Source: Deltaproteobacteria bacterium (GTDB lineage Bacteria; Myxococcota; Kuafuiibacteriia; Kuafuiibacteriales; Kuafuiibacteriaceae). Taken from it: a DNA stretch of 64,000 nt. The notes beneath the pieces were generated by a model. That model made no database searches. It was not told the DNA's origin and worked only from the letters and a program-made list of their open reading frames with translations. The stretch is taken from NCBI GenBank assembly GCA_016703535.1, contig JADJBV010000001.1, forward strand, positions 3,710,001 through 3,774,000, written 5' to 3'. How positions within the stretch are numbered: the stretch's first letter is position 1; every line of letters begins with the position of its first letter. Both the position numbers and the translations under genes were made by a program. This document shows positions 37,131 through 47,300 of this stretch, one piece after another.

Positions 37131-39692
37131 ATGAGGCCCTTTGGATCCAAGTTGACCTCCGCGCTGGCGCTGGTGTTGTGCGCCTGCGGTGATCCTGCGC
37201 CGGGCGGGATCACGGCCCACCTGGAGTTTCGCGAGTCGCCGTCGCAACACAACTTGCGATTGGCGGCGTTGCCGTCCTTGGTCGATCGCCTCCAGATCAG
37301 CGCCTTGGACGTGGCCGGTTCGACCTTGGCCACCACCGTGTTGGCCCGGAACCCCAGCGGCGACGAAGCCCCTCTTTTGGAGGAAGGCGGGACCTGGGTC
37401 CTCGAGAAGGTGCCGTCGGGCGCCGATCGGGTGATCTTGGCCAAGGCCTTTTTGGCCGAAAACGCCGTCCCTCGCCTCAACCGCGCTTTGGCCTACGTCG
37501 GCAAGCGGGGAGGCATCACGGTGAGCCCGGGGCAGGTCTCGGACATCGGGACCCTGGAGTTGATCCGGGCCCCAGTGCGCCTGCCGGAGACCGACGACGA
37601 TCCCCCCGCGCCCCCTGGCCCGGTGACGGTGTTGCCGGTGGCCAGCGGCGGCGCCTTGCGGGTGACCTTCCAAAAACCCGCCGATGATGACGTCGCCGGC
37701 TACGTCTTGGCGGTGGCCAAGACGGCGTCGGTCGGCGCCGAGGCCCCGGTCCTGGCCCCCAACACCGTGGTGGCCGAAGGAGACCTCTTGGCGCCCGGGA
37801 TCCAGGTGGCGGTGATCTGGCCCTTTCAGCGCACCGAAATCATCACCTTGGAGGGCCTCGAGGACGGCGTGCCCTATTCCGTGTTGGTCTACGCCTACGA
37901 CGGTGATGATCCCGACGACCCGAGCACCGGCGCCCCGCTCAACTTTTCGGTGGCGGCCCGAGGTTTTGGGATCCCGATCGACACCACCCCCCCAGGCGCC
38001 CCGACCCAACTGCAGATCATCCCGGCGGCGGGGGCGGCCGAACTCAGCTTCGTCGCCCCGGGCGACGATCGGGGCGGCGCCAACGTGGTGGCGGTGGGCA
38101 ACTTCGAGATCCGCACCGCGTTGTTGCGCAGTGAACTCGAGACCCCCGAGGCCTTTTTGCTGCGGCCCGAGGTGGCCCCACCGCCGGTGGCCCCACCGGG
38201 CACTTCGCTGCGTTTCACCCGCAACCTGACCGAACTTTCGGTGCCGGTCGGGGTGCCGTTTTTTGTGGGCGTGAGGGCTCGGGATCTGGCCGAAAATCCG
38301 GGTCCCATCGCCATCGCTCAGCTGACCTACAACGCCACCGTAGCGCCGGCCCTCACCCTGGCCGCCCCGACCATCGGCTTGGCGGGTCGAGAGCTCAGCT
38401 TGACCGGGCGAGATCTTGGCGTCACCCGAGGCACCGCCCAGATCATCGCCACCGACACCTCGACCCTCACCTATCCCCTGATCGTCGCCCGTTGGAGCGA
38501 CGCCGAGGTGGTGGTGATCTTGCCGACCAACGCCCGCAGCGGTCGGGTCCAGTTGACCCGACCCGACGGACAAGCGGCCGAGATCTACGTGCCGGTGATT
38601 GGCCCGGCGGTGGGCCCAGTCGATGAATATTTGCCCCCCTTCGAGTTGGTATCCCGACAGCGGGAGAGCGGTGAAAGTTTGGCGGTGCTCTACGCCGAGA
38701 CCCGCAGCGGTCCCACCGGCGCCCTGGAGCGATTTTTCGACGGGGTCAACGATGGCCCCCGCTACGGCCCCCGGATCGCCGACGACTTCTCTACGGTGAT
38801 CCGCGGCGCCTACTCCCGGGCCCTCGATCTGTGGTGGTTCGTGGCCGCTGACGAACCGAACAGCATGAGCGCGTCGTTCATCGATAGCTCCACCGTCGCC
38901 ACCTTCCCCTTCCGCTTGGACAACGCGGTGGGCGCCGGGCAAGTCGACGGCTTGGGTTTGGCCTTTTTGGCGGGCCCTGGCGCCGCGCCGGGGATGGTCG
39001 CCTTTACGGTGGGCGGCACTTTGCGGACCGCGACGGTCGCCGACGTACGCGCCGATCGCTTCAATGGATTTTACGCCCAGACCTCCACCAGCGTCGCCTA
39101 CCGAGGGGTGCGCCTGGGCCAGAAACAAAACGGCGAACTCTTGTTGGCTCTCCAGCGGGTCGGGGTCCGCAGCACGCTCCAGCTTTGGTCGAACCCGGGT
39201 GGCCTGGATCCCAGCACCTTCGTGGTGCTCAACGGCGCTGACGTGCCCGAAACCGGGCCCGGCATCGAGGTGGTGGCGATCGAAAGCGGCGCGGCCGAGG
39301 AGTTTGTCATCGCCTATGAATCGATCGAAGCAGGCCGGACCCAGGTGCGTTTGTTGAGGGTGGACGACTACGGCACGGTCCGAGGTTATGCGCCCTTCCC
39401 GCCGGGAAACGCCGACCGGCGCTTGGATGATCTGGGGGTGGTGCGCCGCAACGGCACCCCTTACCTGGCGGTGTTGTCGAGCCGGGTGGAGACCAACGTT
39501 GAGCCCAGCTACACCGAGGTACCGCTGAGCGCGCTCATCGAACGACGGGCCGACGGCGGGCACCCGGGGGTGGTGTTGGACACCGCACCCGACGACACCG
39601 GGGCCCGCCTCGGTTGTAAACGGGTGGCCTCCGGCTATTGCCCGATCTTGTTGTCGAGCGACACCGCGGCCCTGTTTTTCCTGCGCCGTTAA
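37131..39692 (+). CDS. Large lipoprotein with fibronectin III/TIG-like domains
   Basis: This 853-residue protein has a leader SALALVLCAC giving a lipobox. Residues about 160-290 and 290-400 are two fibronectin type III-like modules (PPAPPGPVTVLPVASGGALR; TPPGAPTQLQIIPAAGAAEL), each opening with the common Pro-rich hinge. A TIG/IPT-like domain follows (APTIGLAGRELSLTGRDL; IVARWSDAEVVVILP). The last 350 residues are a beta-propeller-like region without catalytic motifs. It is likely a cell-surface protein. It is co-transcribed with the small upstream gene and ends convergently, overlapping the DoxX gene by 4 bases. Confidence 0.7.
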   Translation: MRPFGSKLTSALALVLCACGDPAPGGITAHLEFRESPSQHNLRLAALPSLVDRLQISALDVAGSTLATTVLARNPSGDEAPLLEEGGTWVLEKVPSGADRVILAKAFLAENAVPRLNRALAYVGKRGGITVSPGQVSDIGTLELIRAPVRLPETDDDPPAPPGPVTVLPVASGGALRVTFQKPADDDVAGYVLAVAKTASVGAEAPVLAPNTVVAEGDLLAPGIQVAVIWPFQRTEIITLEGLEDGVPYSVLVYAYDGDDPDDPSTGAPLNFSVAARGFGIPIDTTPPGAPTQLQIIPAAGAAELSFVAPGDDRGGANVVAVGNFEIRTALLRSELETPEAFLLRPEVAPPPVAPPGTSLRFTRNLTELSVPVGVPFFVGVRARDLAENPGPIAIAQLTYNATVAPALTLAAPTIGLAGRELSLTGRDLGVTRGTAQIIATDTSTLTYPLIVARWSDAEVVVILPTNARSGRVQLTRPDGQAAEIYVPVIGPAVGPVDEYLPPFELVSRQRESGESLAVLYAETRSGPTGALERFFDGVNDGPRYGPRIADDFSTVIRGAYSRALDLWWFVAADEPNSMSASFIDSSTVATFPFRLDNAVGAGQVDGLGLAFLAGPGAAPGMVAFTVGGTLRTATVADVRADRFNGFYAQTSTSVAYRGVRLGQKQNGELLLALQRVGVRSTLQLWSNPGGLDPSTFVVLNGADVPETGPGIEVVAIESGAAEEFVIAYESIEAGRTQVRLLRVDDYGTVRGYAPFPPGNADRRLDDLGVVRRNGTPYLAVLSSRVETNVEPSYTEVPLSALIERRADGGHPGVVLDTAPDDTGARLGCKRVASGYCPILLSSDTAALFFLRR

Positions 39693-40117
39693 CCGGCCGC
39701 CCGAGCCGTCGCCGGCGCTGAGTGGGTCGCGGTCCCAGGCAACTTCAGCTCGCCGAGCACCCGTTGGGCCGGGCGCCTCGCCCAAGAGATCAACAGGAAG
39801 GTCAACAACACCACCGAAGGCATGGTCTGTCCGGCCGGATCATCGGCCGCCACGTGGGACACGAAGGCCCCGGTGAGCAGGAAGAAGTAACCAGCATAGG
39901 CCCACTCCTTGAGGCGCACCAAACCCGGCGCCAACAGGGCCACGACCCCCGCCAACTTCCAGGCGCCCAGGATCGACCCCAAAAGCGGCGGGTAGCCGAG
40001 CCGGCCCAGGTTGGCGACCACCTCGGGAGACTGGGACAGGTTGGCCAGGCCACCCCCCACCATGCCCAGGGAAAAGATCGCGGTCGGGATCCAATAGTCG
40101 AGATTACGAAGTTTCAT
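39689..40117 (-). CDS. DoxX family membrane protein
   Basis: This 142-residue protein starts at an ATG at 40117. Four membrane helices are visible (WIPTAIFSLGMVGGG, LLGSILGAWKLAGVVALLA, YAGYFFLLTGAFVSHVAA, PSVVLLTFLLISWA). The LGYPPLLGSILGAWKLAGVVALL stretch is the usual DoxX signature. DoxX-like proteins are small quinone- or redox-associated membrane proteins of unclear role. The gene is divergent from a LysR regulator, with 75 bases between the starts, a common arrangement in which LysR controls the neighbour. Confidence 0.85.
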   Translation of the reverse strand: MKLRNLDYWIPTAIFSLGMVGGGLANLSQSPEVVANLGRLGYPPLLGSILGAWKLAGVVALLAPGLVRLKEWAYAGYFFLLTGAFVSHVAADDPAGQTMPSVVLLTFLLISWARRPAQRVLGELKLPGTATHSAPATARAAG

Positions 40118-40192
40118 GGCCGGACTTTGCCGCTCCGCGCGAGTCGCCACCATTCGACAACATTGAGCCTCAGCTGCTACTTTTTGATCCCA

Positions 40193-41155
40193 ATGCAGGA
40201 GCCCCTGGAAACCAGCGAACTGCTGGCCTTCTGTCGAACCGCCTTGGCCCGCTCCATGACCCGGGCCGCCCGGGAGTTGGGGATCCCTCGGGCCACCTTA
40301 AGTCGACGTCTGGCCCGCTTGGAGGAGCGCCTGGGCGTCCGGCTGATCCACCGGACCACCCGCCGGCTCCAGCTCACCGACGCGGGCGAAACCTTGTTGG
40401 GCCACGCCGAAGGGGTGCTGCAGGCGCTGCGGGCCGCCGAAGCTTCGGTGCACCAGACCGACGCGGTGGTGCGGGGTGAGCTGCGGATCTCGGCGCCCGG
40501 GGCCCACCCCGCATTTTCGCGCCTGATGACCTCCTTCGCGGCTCGTTATCCGCAGCTCCACCTGGAGGTGCACTTCGGCAGCCAACACGTCGATCTCTTG
40601 GCCTCGGGCTACGACGTCGTCTTGCGGGCCGGCTTGTCGATCGATCCCGGCTTGGTGGGTCGGGTCCTCGGCCGCACCCGGCTCTACGGGGTGGCCTCAC
40701 CGGCTTACCTCCAAGCCCGAGGTGTCCCGCGGACCGTCCGGGAGCTCTCGAAACACGCCTGCCTGCTCGGCTACGCCCGAGGCGAGACCCGCGAAAGTTA
40801 TTGGCCCCTGCGCCGCGGCACCCGGACCTTGGTGCCGGGCGCCTTCACCAGCAACGATCCCCAGATGCTCAAGGCCGCGGCCCTGGCGGGCCTGGGGATC
40901 GCGCTGTTGCCGACCACGATCATCCACCAAGAGGTGGCGGCCGGAGAGCTGATCCCGGTGCTGAGAAAGCAGCTCGGCGCTGACGCCCGCTTTATGGTGC
41001 TCCACTTGGATCGCCAGCTGGTGCCACCGGCGGTGCAGGCCTTCGTGGCCGCCGCGGCCGAGTGGGCCAAGACCGATCCGTTTGCGGTGGGCGGCTTTGA
41101 TCTCGAGTTGGCGGGCCCGGCCATCAACCTCAAGGGAAAGGGCAGGAGACGGTGA
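40193..41155 (+). CDS. LysR family transcriptional regulator
   Basis: This 320-residue protein starts at an ATG at 40193. The winged helix-turn-helix spans residues 1-60 (SMTRAARELGIPRATLSRRL; LGVRLIHRTTRRLQLTDAG). A periplasmic-binding-like effector domain spans about 90-300 (GELRISAPGAHPAFSRLM; LGIALLPTTIIHQEVAAGEL). It belongs to the DsdC/AaeR-like LysR group with the RLIHRTTR motif. It probably controls the divergent DoxX gene. Its 3' end overlaps the next minus-strand gene by 26 bases. Confidence 0.9.
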   Translation: MQEPLETSELLAFCRTALARSMTRAARELGIPRATLSRRLARLEERLGVRLIHRTTRRLQLTDAGETLLGHAEGVLQALRAAEASVHQTDAVVRGELRISAPGAHPAFSRLMTSFAARYPQLHLEVHFGSQHVDLLASGYDVVLRAGLSIDPGLVGRVLGRTRLYGVASPAYLQARGVPRTVRELSKHACLLGYARGETRESYWPLRRGTRTLVPGAFTSNDPQMLKAAALAGLGIALLPTTIIHQEVAAGELIPVLRKQLGADARFMVLHLDRQLVPPAVQAFVAAAAEWAKTDPFAVGGFDLELAGPAINLKGKGRRR

Positions 41156-41534
41156 AGCCCGTGCCGACCAGGCCCGTGCAGCTGGCGTTGGTGGTGCCGG
41201 TGCAGACCGGGCTCAAGGTGATGCAGGGGCAGTTGCGACAGGCGTTGGGGATCGCCACACAGCTCCGCGCTTGAGGGGTCGTGCACCCCACCACCCCACC
41301 CGCCTGGCAACTCTCTTGGTCGACCGGGCAGGTGCCCCCGTCCAACGCCACGCAGGCCCCCGTCGGCGCCACCCGGCAGAATTCAGCGTTGCCGTCGCAG
41401 GTCGCCGCGCCACAGGCCAACACCAAGGTGCCCCCGTCGACGGCCGCGTCCACCACCACCCCGGCGTCAGGGCTGACCGGATCTTCTCCACACGCCAAAA
41501 TCCAAACCAGCCAGAACCCGGCAAACCGACGCAT
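41130..41534 (-). CDS. Small cysteine-rich lipoprotein
   Basis: This 134-residue protein has a leader MRRFAGFWLVWILAC ending in a lipobox. The mature part starts with an Asp/Val/Gly-rich linker (PDAGVVVDAAVDGG). It then has twelve cysteines in short spacings such as CGAATCDGNAEFC, CPVDQESC and CRNCPC, suggesting a disulfide-rich knot. Such small secreted proteins are frequent in Myxococcota and have no assigned function. It overlaps the lysR 3' end by 26 bases on the other strand. Confidence 0.6.
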   Translation of the reverse strand: MRRFAGFWLVWILACGEDPVSPDAGVVVDAAVDGGTLVLACGAATCDGNAEFCRVAPTGACVALDGGTCPVDQESCQAGGVVGCTTPQARSCVAIPNACRNCPCITLSPVCTGTTNASCTGLVGTGFTVSCPFP

Positions 41535-41591
41535 TCCCCGGCTCTACCAGAGCCGGTTGCAGGCGACCACCGCTCCTGGCAATGCTGAGCC

Positions 41592-42764
41592 ATGCCCTAC
41601 CCTGGCCTTCACCTCGACGATCGAGCCCTCGGTGAGGTCCGGGACCAACTCAGCGGCGAGATCCGCCGCGGTTATGCCGCGGATGGCCAACGGGTCCGCG
41701 CCTTGCCCGCGTACCTCCCCGTCCCTGACCGCAGCCGGAGCGGCCGGGCGGTGGTGGTGGACATCGGCGGCACCAACGTGCGGGCGGCCTTGTTGGCCTT
41801 GGACGGACGAGGCCAAGCGCTGATCGTAGCGGGGCCAGTGTCTCGGCGCTTGATGGTCCGAGAACGGCCCCCCGAGACCGCGGCGGCCTTCTTCGATCTG
41901 CAAGCCGAGCTGGTGGCGGAGTTGGGCGACGTCGCCGGGCTGCCGGTGGGTTATTGCTTCTCCTTTCCGTCAACGGTCGAGCCCAGCCGCGACGCCCGAC
42001 TGATCGCCTGGACCAAGGGCATCGAACTCCCCGAGGTGGTCGGGCGATTGGTCGGGCACGACCTGGGCGAGGCCTTGGCGCGAAGGGGCCTGGCGCCCGG
42101 CCGGGTCACGGTGCTCAACGATACCGTTGCGAGCCTGATCGGCGGGGCCCTCGGCTTCAGCGGGGCGCCCCAGCGGGTGATCGGGCTGATCGTCGGCACC
42201 GGCACCAACATGGCGGTCTACGCCGATCCTGCGGAGGCCCCCAAGTTGAGCGGCAGTGGCTGGCGCGGCCCGATGGCGATCAACCTAGAGTCCGGCGCTT
42301 TTCACCCACCCCACTTGACCGAACTCGATCGCACACTGGATCGAACTTCGGTGCACCCTGGCACCCAACTCTTCGAGAAGGCGGTGGCCGGTCGATATCT
42401 CCCGGAGTTGTTCGGCCTGGCCTGTCCGGGTCACCCCGCCGCCAAAAGCGAAAAAGGGGCCGGCGCTTTGGTGGCCCTCCGCGATCACGGCGAAGAGGGT
42501 GAACCCAAAGAGGTGGCCCGAGCCCTCCTCGCCCGCTCCGCCGACCTGGTGGCCGCCGCGTTGGCCGGCGCCATCGCCCTCGAGCCCGGCGACGACCGGA
42601 TCGGGATCTTGGCGGAGGGCAGCACCTTCTGGCGCGACCCCCTCTACCCGCCCCGAGTCCAGGGGACGTTGCAGCGTTTGTTGACCGTGCCCCGACCGAT
42701 CGAACTCCTGCGAAGAGAAGACGCCAACCTGATCGGCGCCGCCGCCGCCGCTTTGACCCCGTAA
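41592..42764 (+). CDS. Eukaryote-type hexokinase family sugar kinase
   Basis: This 390-residue protein starts at an ATG at 41592. Phosphate-loop motif VVVDIGGTNVRAALL lies at residues 54-68, with Asp57, Gly60 and Thr61. YCFSFPSTVE is the family 'sugar-binding' Ser/Pro stretch, VLNDTVASLIGGAL has the catalytic Asp, and IGLIVGTGTNMAVY is the second phosphate motif. GILAEGSTFW lies near the C-terminus. The pattern (FSFP, LNDTVA, GTGTN) is that of the hexokinase_1/2 family rather than bacterial ROK kinases, which carry a zinc CxCGxxGC that is absent here. It should phosphorylate glucose or a related hexose with ATP. It is divergent from the small Cys-rich gene and stands alone. Confidence 0.82.
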   Translation: MPYPGLHLDDRALGEVRDQLSGEIRRGYAADGQRVRALPAYLPVPDRSRSGRAVVVDIGGTNVRAALLALDGRGQALIVAGPVSRRLMVRERPPETAAAFFDLQAELVAELGDVAGLPVGYCFSFPSTVEPSRDARLIAWTKGIELPEVVGRLVGHDLGEALARRGLAPGRVTVLNDTVASLIGGALGFSGAPQRVIGLIVGTGTNMAVYADPAEAPKLSGSGWRGPMAINLESGAFHPPHLTELDRTLDRTSVHPGTQLFEKAVAGRYLPELFGLACPGHPAAKSEKGAGALVALRDHGEEGEPKEVARALLARSADLVAAALAGAIALEPGDDRIGILAEGSTFWRDPLYPPRVQGTLQRLLTVPRPIELLRREDANLIGAAAAALTP

Positions 42765-42782
42765 CGAGCCAAGCTCTCCCTG

Positions 42783-42828
42783 TGGAGCAGCCCGGGTCAC
42801 CCCGGCCCTCTTCTTTGGGTCTGCTCCA
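42783..42828. terminator. Possible hairpin between hexokinase and the next gene
   Basis: TGGAGCAG (42783-42790) and CTGCTCCA (42821-42828) are perfect 8-bp inverted arms around a 30-base loop that itself contains CCGGGTCACCCCGG. It lies 19 bases after the hexokinase stop, so a terminator is plausible. No T-tract follows, so it could instead be an RNA or operator element. Confidence 0.35.
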
Positions 42829-42875
42829 ATCATCTTGGCGACTTGCCGCCAGCTGGTTAGGCTGCGGCCGTGTCG

Positions 42876-43640
42876 ATGCCTCTCAACGAAATGGCCGTCG
42901 TCGTGCTCCGGGTCGATGATCCGGCCGAGCTGCCCGAGGGTCTCTTCTCCAACGAAGAAGAGATCACCTTCTTGAAGGATGGCGCGTTCTGCATGTTCGC
43001 TGGCGCCTACAAAGCGGGCGCCAAAAAACGCGCCCTGGACGCCATCGCCGAGGCCTTCGCCTTCGGCTTCGAACCTTTGGCCTTCCATCAAGATCCACGA
43101 GGCGTCCGCTGGGCCCCTTACGCCGACTTCATGAACGCGCCCTCCAAAGAGATCCGGGTGCCTGGCCAGGGGCGCTACGACGCGCTCGATCTCAGCTACG
43201 AGTCGGCGGTGTCCGGCAAGGGCTTGTGGGTCTCGGTCGACGAGGTCTACGCACGCATCGCCGAGCTGAAGAAGACGGGCGAAAAAGAGCTCAAGGTTTG
43301 GGGCAAGAAGATGAGCGCCTACGCCGACACGCTCCCGGAGCCCGAGGATGAGGCGGATCCCGAGCCGCCGGCCCACAACGTGGTCGTGGTGATCAACCCA
43401 CCCACGAAGCTCCACAAGGAGATCGACGTGCTCGCGACCCTGGACGACGGCACCCTGCTGGTGGTCGGCCCCAAACACCGGGGTTGGGTCGACGCGCTCA
43501 AGCGCAACCCTGGTCCGGCCTCCCTACGTTTGATCAAGGGCCCGGTCATCATCTCGACGCTCGCCCAATCCGCGTCCTTCCGCGAACTCGATGTGGCCAT
43601 GCGCGCCCGCGGCACTCCGATGCTGGTGATGCCGGGCTGA
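42876..43640 (+). CDS. Unknown cytoplasmic protein (254 aa)
   Basis: I do not recognise this protein. Starts are GTG at 42870 or ATG at 42876, giving 256 or 254 residues. There is no signal peptide or membrane segment. Residues 20-70 are NEEEITFLKDGAFCMFAGAY and neighbours. The middle is a Lys/Glu-rich helix (RIAELKKTGEKELKVWGKKM) and an acidic linker (EPEDEADPEPP). The last 90 residues are an alternating alpha/beta domain (HNVVVVINPPTKLH, GTLLVVGPKHRGWVDAL, GPVIISTLAQSASFRELD). It sits between a sugar kinase gene and a convergent gene for a possible caspase-like protein. Confidence 0.6.
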   Translation: MPLNEMAVVVLRVDDPAELPEGLFSNEEEITFLKDGAFCMFAGAYKAGAKKRALDAIAEAFAFGFEPLAFHQDPRGVRWAPYADFMNAPSKEIRVPGQGRYDALDLSYESAVSGKGLWVSVDEVYARIAELKKTGEKELKVWGKKMSAYADTLPEPEDEADPEPPAHNVVVVINPPTKLHKEIDVLATLDDGTLLVVGPKHRGWVDALKRNPGPASLRLIKGPVIISTLAQSASFRELDVAMRARGTPMLVMPG

Positions 43641-43729
43641 TGGGGCCCGCGCTCGCGCCTCGCGCCTCGGGTGCCGTCCTCGCTCCCAGGCCCGGCTCTT
43701 TCGCTACGGCGCAAAAGAAAAACAGGTTC

Positions 43730-44227
43730 CTAGCGGCCGGAGAACAACGCCCAGTTTCCATCGGGGACGGTGACCTTGAGCCGCTCGCGCCCGGTGTTGA
43801 GGTCACTGTCCAGGTCACCGGTCTGAAAGACGGTCCCAGCGATCCCATCGAGCCCGTGGTTGAGGGCCTCCGGCACCTTGTCGTCCCGCGCCCGCGCCGC
43901 CAGCACCGTCGCCCCGGTCGCTCGCGCGACCGCTTGGGCCGTGGAGGTCCCCAGGCCGCCCACCGCTGATTCGGTGCCGGCGTTGCACGAGTCGAGGAAG
44001 ATCTTCTTGCCGTCGAAGCCAGCGTCCTCGAGAGTCCGGCCCAGGGTCGCGCCGTCGATCACCTGGTAGCCGGGCATCTCTCGATAGTCCGCGGCGCCGG
44101 GAGTGCCGATCCGGTCTCCGCCCCACATCGACTGATTGGGAGCGCCGTGGGTCACGACGATCGCCGCGTCGTGTCCGGCGAGTGAACCAGGGCCGAGCTG
44201 AGAAGGTGCGGTCGGGTTGAGGGCCAT
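43730..44227 (-). CDS. Possible caspase-like (clan CD) protein
   Basis: This 165-residue protein starts at an ATG at 44227. A longer frame to 44305 adds 26 Arg/Gly-rich residues. AAIVVTHGAP places His27 after a hydrophobic strand, and KKIFLDSCNAG places Cys81 after another. This His-Gly and Ser-Cys arrangement on successive strands is typical of clan CD folds (caspases, gingipains, C80 autoprocessing domains). VARATGATVLAAR follows, as in those folds. The N-terminus is short and no partner domain is fused. The gene lies 170 bases after the stop of the giant kinase gene, on the same strand. A protease role is inference only. Confidence 0.45.
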   Translation of the reverse strand: MALNPTAPSQLGPGSLAGHDAAIVVTHGAPNQSMWGGDRIGTPGAADYREMPGYQVIDGATLGRTLEDAGFDGKKIFLDSCNAGTESAVGGLGTSTAQAVARATGATVLAARARDDKVPEALNHGLDGIAGTVFQTGDLDSDLNTGRERLKVTVPDGNWALFSGR

Positions 44228-44397
44228 CGAACCACCACCCCGCAGGCCCCGTGCCAAGCCGGGCGGTTCGGGGCGACCGCGGAGACGCAGACGATCCGTC
44301 GACATCGGGAGACAGAGTGGCTTCGATGAAGATATCCCACCTTGTCTCTTTCGCGGGATCCCCGGGAGTCGCGGGCTGTTCGAGGCCCAGATCCACC

Positions 44398-47300
44398 TCA
44401 GCCGGTGGTGATTCGATTGGAGCGGGTGTCCCGCTGAAGCTGCACGCCGGCCCGTTCGGCGTCCTCCAAGATCGCGACTGAAACGGGCCGCTCCAAATAC
44501 CGTTGCCGCGGCTTCCTCTCCAGGCGGCTGCCGATGGTGTCGAGGGCCATCACCGCCTCGGAAAAAGCCGTGCGGATGGCGTCGTCGGGGGCGCCTAGGA
44601 GCTGGAGGATCCGGGCGTAGCCGTAGGCGAAGCCGGCGGGTTCGTCGCCGGCCAAGGCACCTTCTCGCTGAAAACGGCCCCGGGCCTCTTCTGCAAGTGA
44701 ACTTGCACTCGACTCGTCGCCTTGGAGCGCCGCCACGAGGGCCCGAGCCAGGCCCAGGGCGGGGACCAGGGCTGGCTCTTGGGCCGCGGCGCTGGCGTAG
44801 GCTCGCTCCAAAATCGACTGGACCCCCTCGAGCCGGGCCGGGTCGCCCCGCAGGTGCCGTTCACTGCCGGGACGACGCCGCAACGACAACCCCAACAACA
44901 GGGCCCCCAAACGCCGGGGCGCGCCCAAGCCGGGATCGAGGCGCAGGCCCTCCACCGTCGCTTGGACCCGAGCGTAGGCGTCTTCGTAGCGGTGCTCCTC
45001 CAACAACAACCAAGCCTGATGCAGGCGCAACATCGCTCGATCTTCTTGGGTCCGGGCGCTGCGGCGGGCCTCTTCCAAAAACTCCTTCGCCCGGGAACCT
45101 TCACCCAACAGCCGCGCCACCTCGGCGAGACCAAGGTTGGCGGTGGCGATGCCCTCTGGGGCCCGGAGCGCTCGGGCCTGCACCAAAGAAGCCTTGAACC
45201 GGCTCTCCGCGGTCCCGTAGTCGCCGGAGGCCAAGGCGATCCGGGCCAAACCTCGGGCGGTCCGAGCCAAGCCGGCCGGCGCCGACAACTCGGTGAAGCG
45301 GGCCTGAGCCGAAAGATAAGACCGGAGTGCACTCCGCCGATCACCCAAAGCCAAGGCGGCGTCGGCGACCAAAAGTTCGGCCGCCGCGAGGCCCGCTTGG
45401 TCCTTGTGCTTTTGCCGCAACTTCTTGGCCTCTTCGGCCTCGAGCCGCGCCTCTTCGAAGCGGGTCGCCAAAAACGCCAAGCGGCTGCGTCGTTCGTAAA
45501 GATCGGCCCGGGCCCCGTCGTTCTCCGCGAGATCCTGGAGAGCGTCGAGGGCGTCCCGCCCCAACTCCCAATCGCCGGTCGCCAAGGCCACCCGCTCCAG
45601 GACCCCGTGCAAACGCAAGAGGGGCCCGGTGGCTCCGGTGCCTTCGGCCAAGAGCAGGCCCTCTTCGGCCACTCGGCAGGCCGAGACGTGATCGCCCAAA
45701 CTCAAGGCGGCTTCGGCGGCCTCCACGTAAAGTTCGGTGGCCCGTTCGATCTCTCCACTTTGGGCGACGTGGCTGGCCAACACCGCCCGCTCCGACTCCC
45801 CTACACTCAGTAGATATTCGGCGGCCCGAGCCTCGAAGCCGTGGCGACGTTTCCGCTTCAGCCGCGACAAAGCCACGCTGCGGATCACCGCGTGGGTGAA
45901 CTCCAGCTCGTGTTGATCTTGATAACGAGGCCGGGACCGTCGCCGCACCATGTTGGCCAACAACAGGCGATCGAGATCCAGCTCGACGTTGGCCAGCGGT
46001 TGTTCGGTCACCCGCGCCACCCCTTCGGCCCAAAAGACCTCTCCAAAAACCGCCGACGCGGTCAGGACCTTCTGGAGTGATGGAGGCATGGCCGCCAAGC
46101 GGGTGCTGACCGCCGCCGAGATCGTAGGCGGCACCCGATCGACGTCACTTTCGTCGTGGGCCAAGCCGTTGAGGCGGAGTTCCCCGGCCAGGCCCGGGCC
46201 CAACACGCCGTTGGCCTGCACCGCCCGCACCAGCTGCTCGAGGAACAGTGGGTTGCCTTCGGTTTTGGTGACCAACAACTCGAGGGAAGACGCCTCGACC
46301 TCCCCCTTGACCAAGGCCCGGGTCATCTCCCGCGAGGCCCGGGCCTCCAGCGGCAACAGATCCATGGTCTCGACGTGGAGCTCTTCCAAGTCGCCCAAGG
46401 GAGATCGGTCACGCGACTCCTCAGAGAGCAGTTGGGCCGGGCCAAAGGCGACCACCGCGATCGGCAGCTGGCGATCGGGGCGCAAGAGGCCGGTCAAGAC
46501 CCGGGCGCTTTCGTGATCGAGCAGGTGGGCGTCGTCGACCAACACGATCAAGCCGCCCGGGTGGGCCAAGCCGACCAACAAGATGTCGAGGGCCCGCCGG
46601 ATCTGCTCGGCGAGTTGTCGAGGATCGTTGAGCACCGCCAACAACAGCGGCACCTCACCTTGGTGGATCTGGAGCGCCCGAGCCGCGAAGGCCGCCACCG
46701 TCGCCCGCTCCTCTTCGGCGTCGACGTCGATGGTGCCAGTTGGCGTCTTCCCCAAAAGATCGGGCGTAAAAAAGTGGGTGCGGCCGGCGGCGTTGACCGC
46801 ACCGGTCGGATCGGTGAGTTCGGCGCTCCTCGGCTCCAGATCGGAGAGGATCTCCCGGATCATCCCCGCCTTCGGCACCAACTCCAGCAGCCGATTGCGC
46901 CGCGCCTCCGGCGAATCGTTGGGGTTGACCAACATCCGCCGCAAAAAAGCGTAGGGCGCAGAGCGACGGTTTTCTTCGGCCCGGGCCGCATAGACCTTGA
47001 TCGGCCGATGGGACGCCTGGAGCGCCTTGGCCAACTCGTTGCGGAGCCGGGTCTTGCCCAGGCCGGCCGCCCCCGCCACCACCGTCAAGCTGGGGCGCCC
47101 CCCCGAAACCGCGGCCAAGGTCCGGCTCTTCAGGCGCTCGAGTTCGGCGACCCGCCCATAAAAGGGGATCTCACCCCGCAGCTCGACCGCCGACAACAGC
47201 GGCGCCTTGGCGGCCTCGAGGGGAGCGGTCTGCACCACCGGCAACGCCGGCAAACTCGGCTCGGATTGGGCGTCGAGCCCATCTTGAGTGGAGCGGACAT

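Noticed and set aside
41592..42764. The sugar kinase as a ROK-family glucokinase
   Set aside because: No CxCGxxGC zinc motif and the FSFP and LNDTVA motifs fit hexokinase_1/2 instead.
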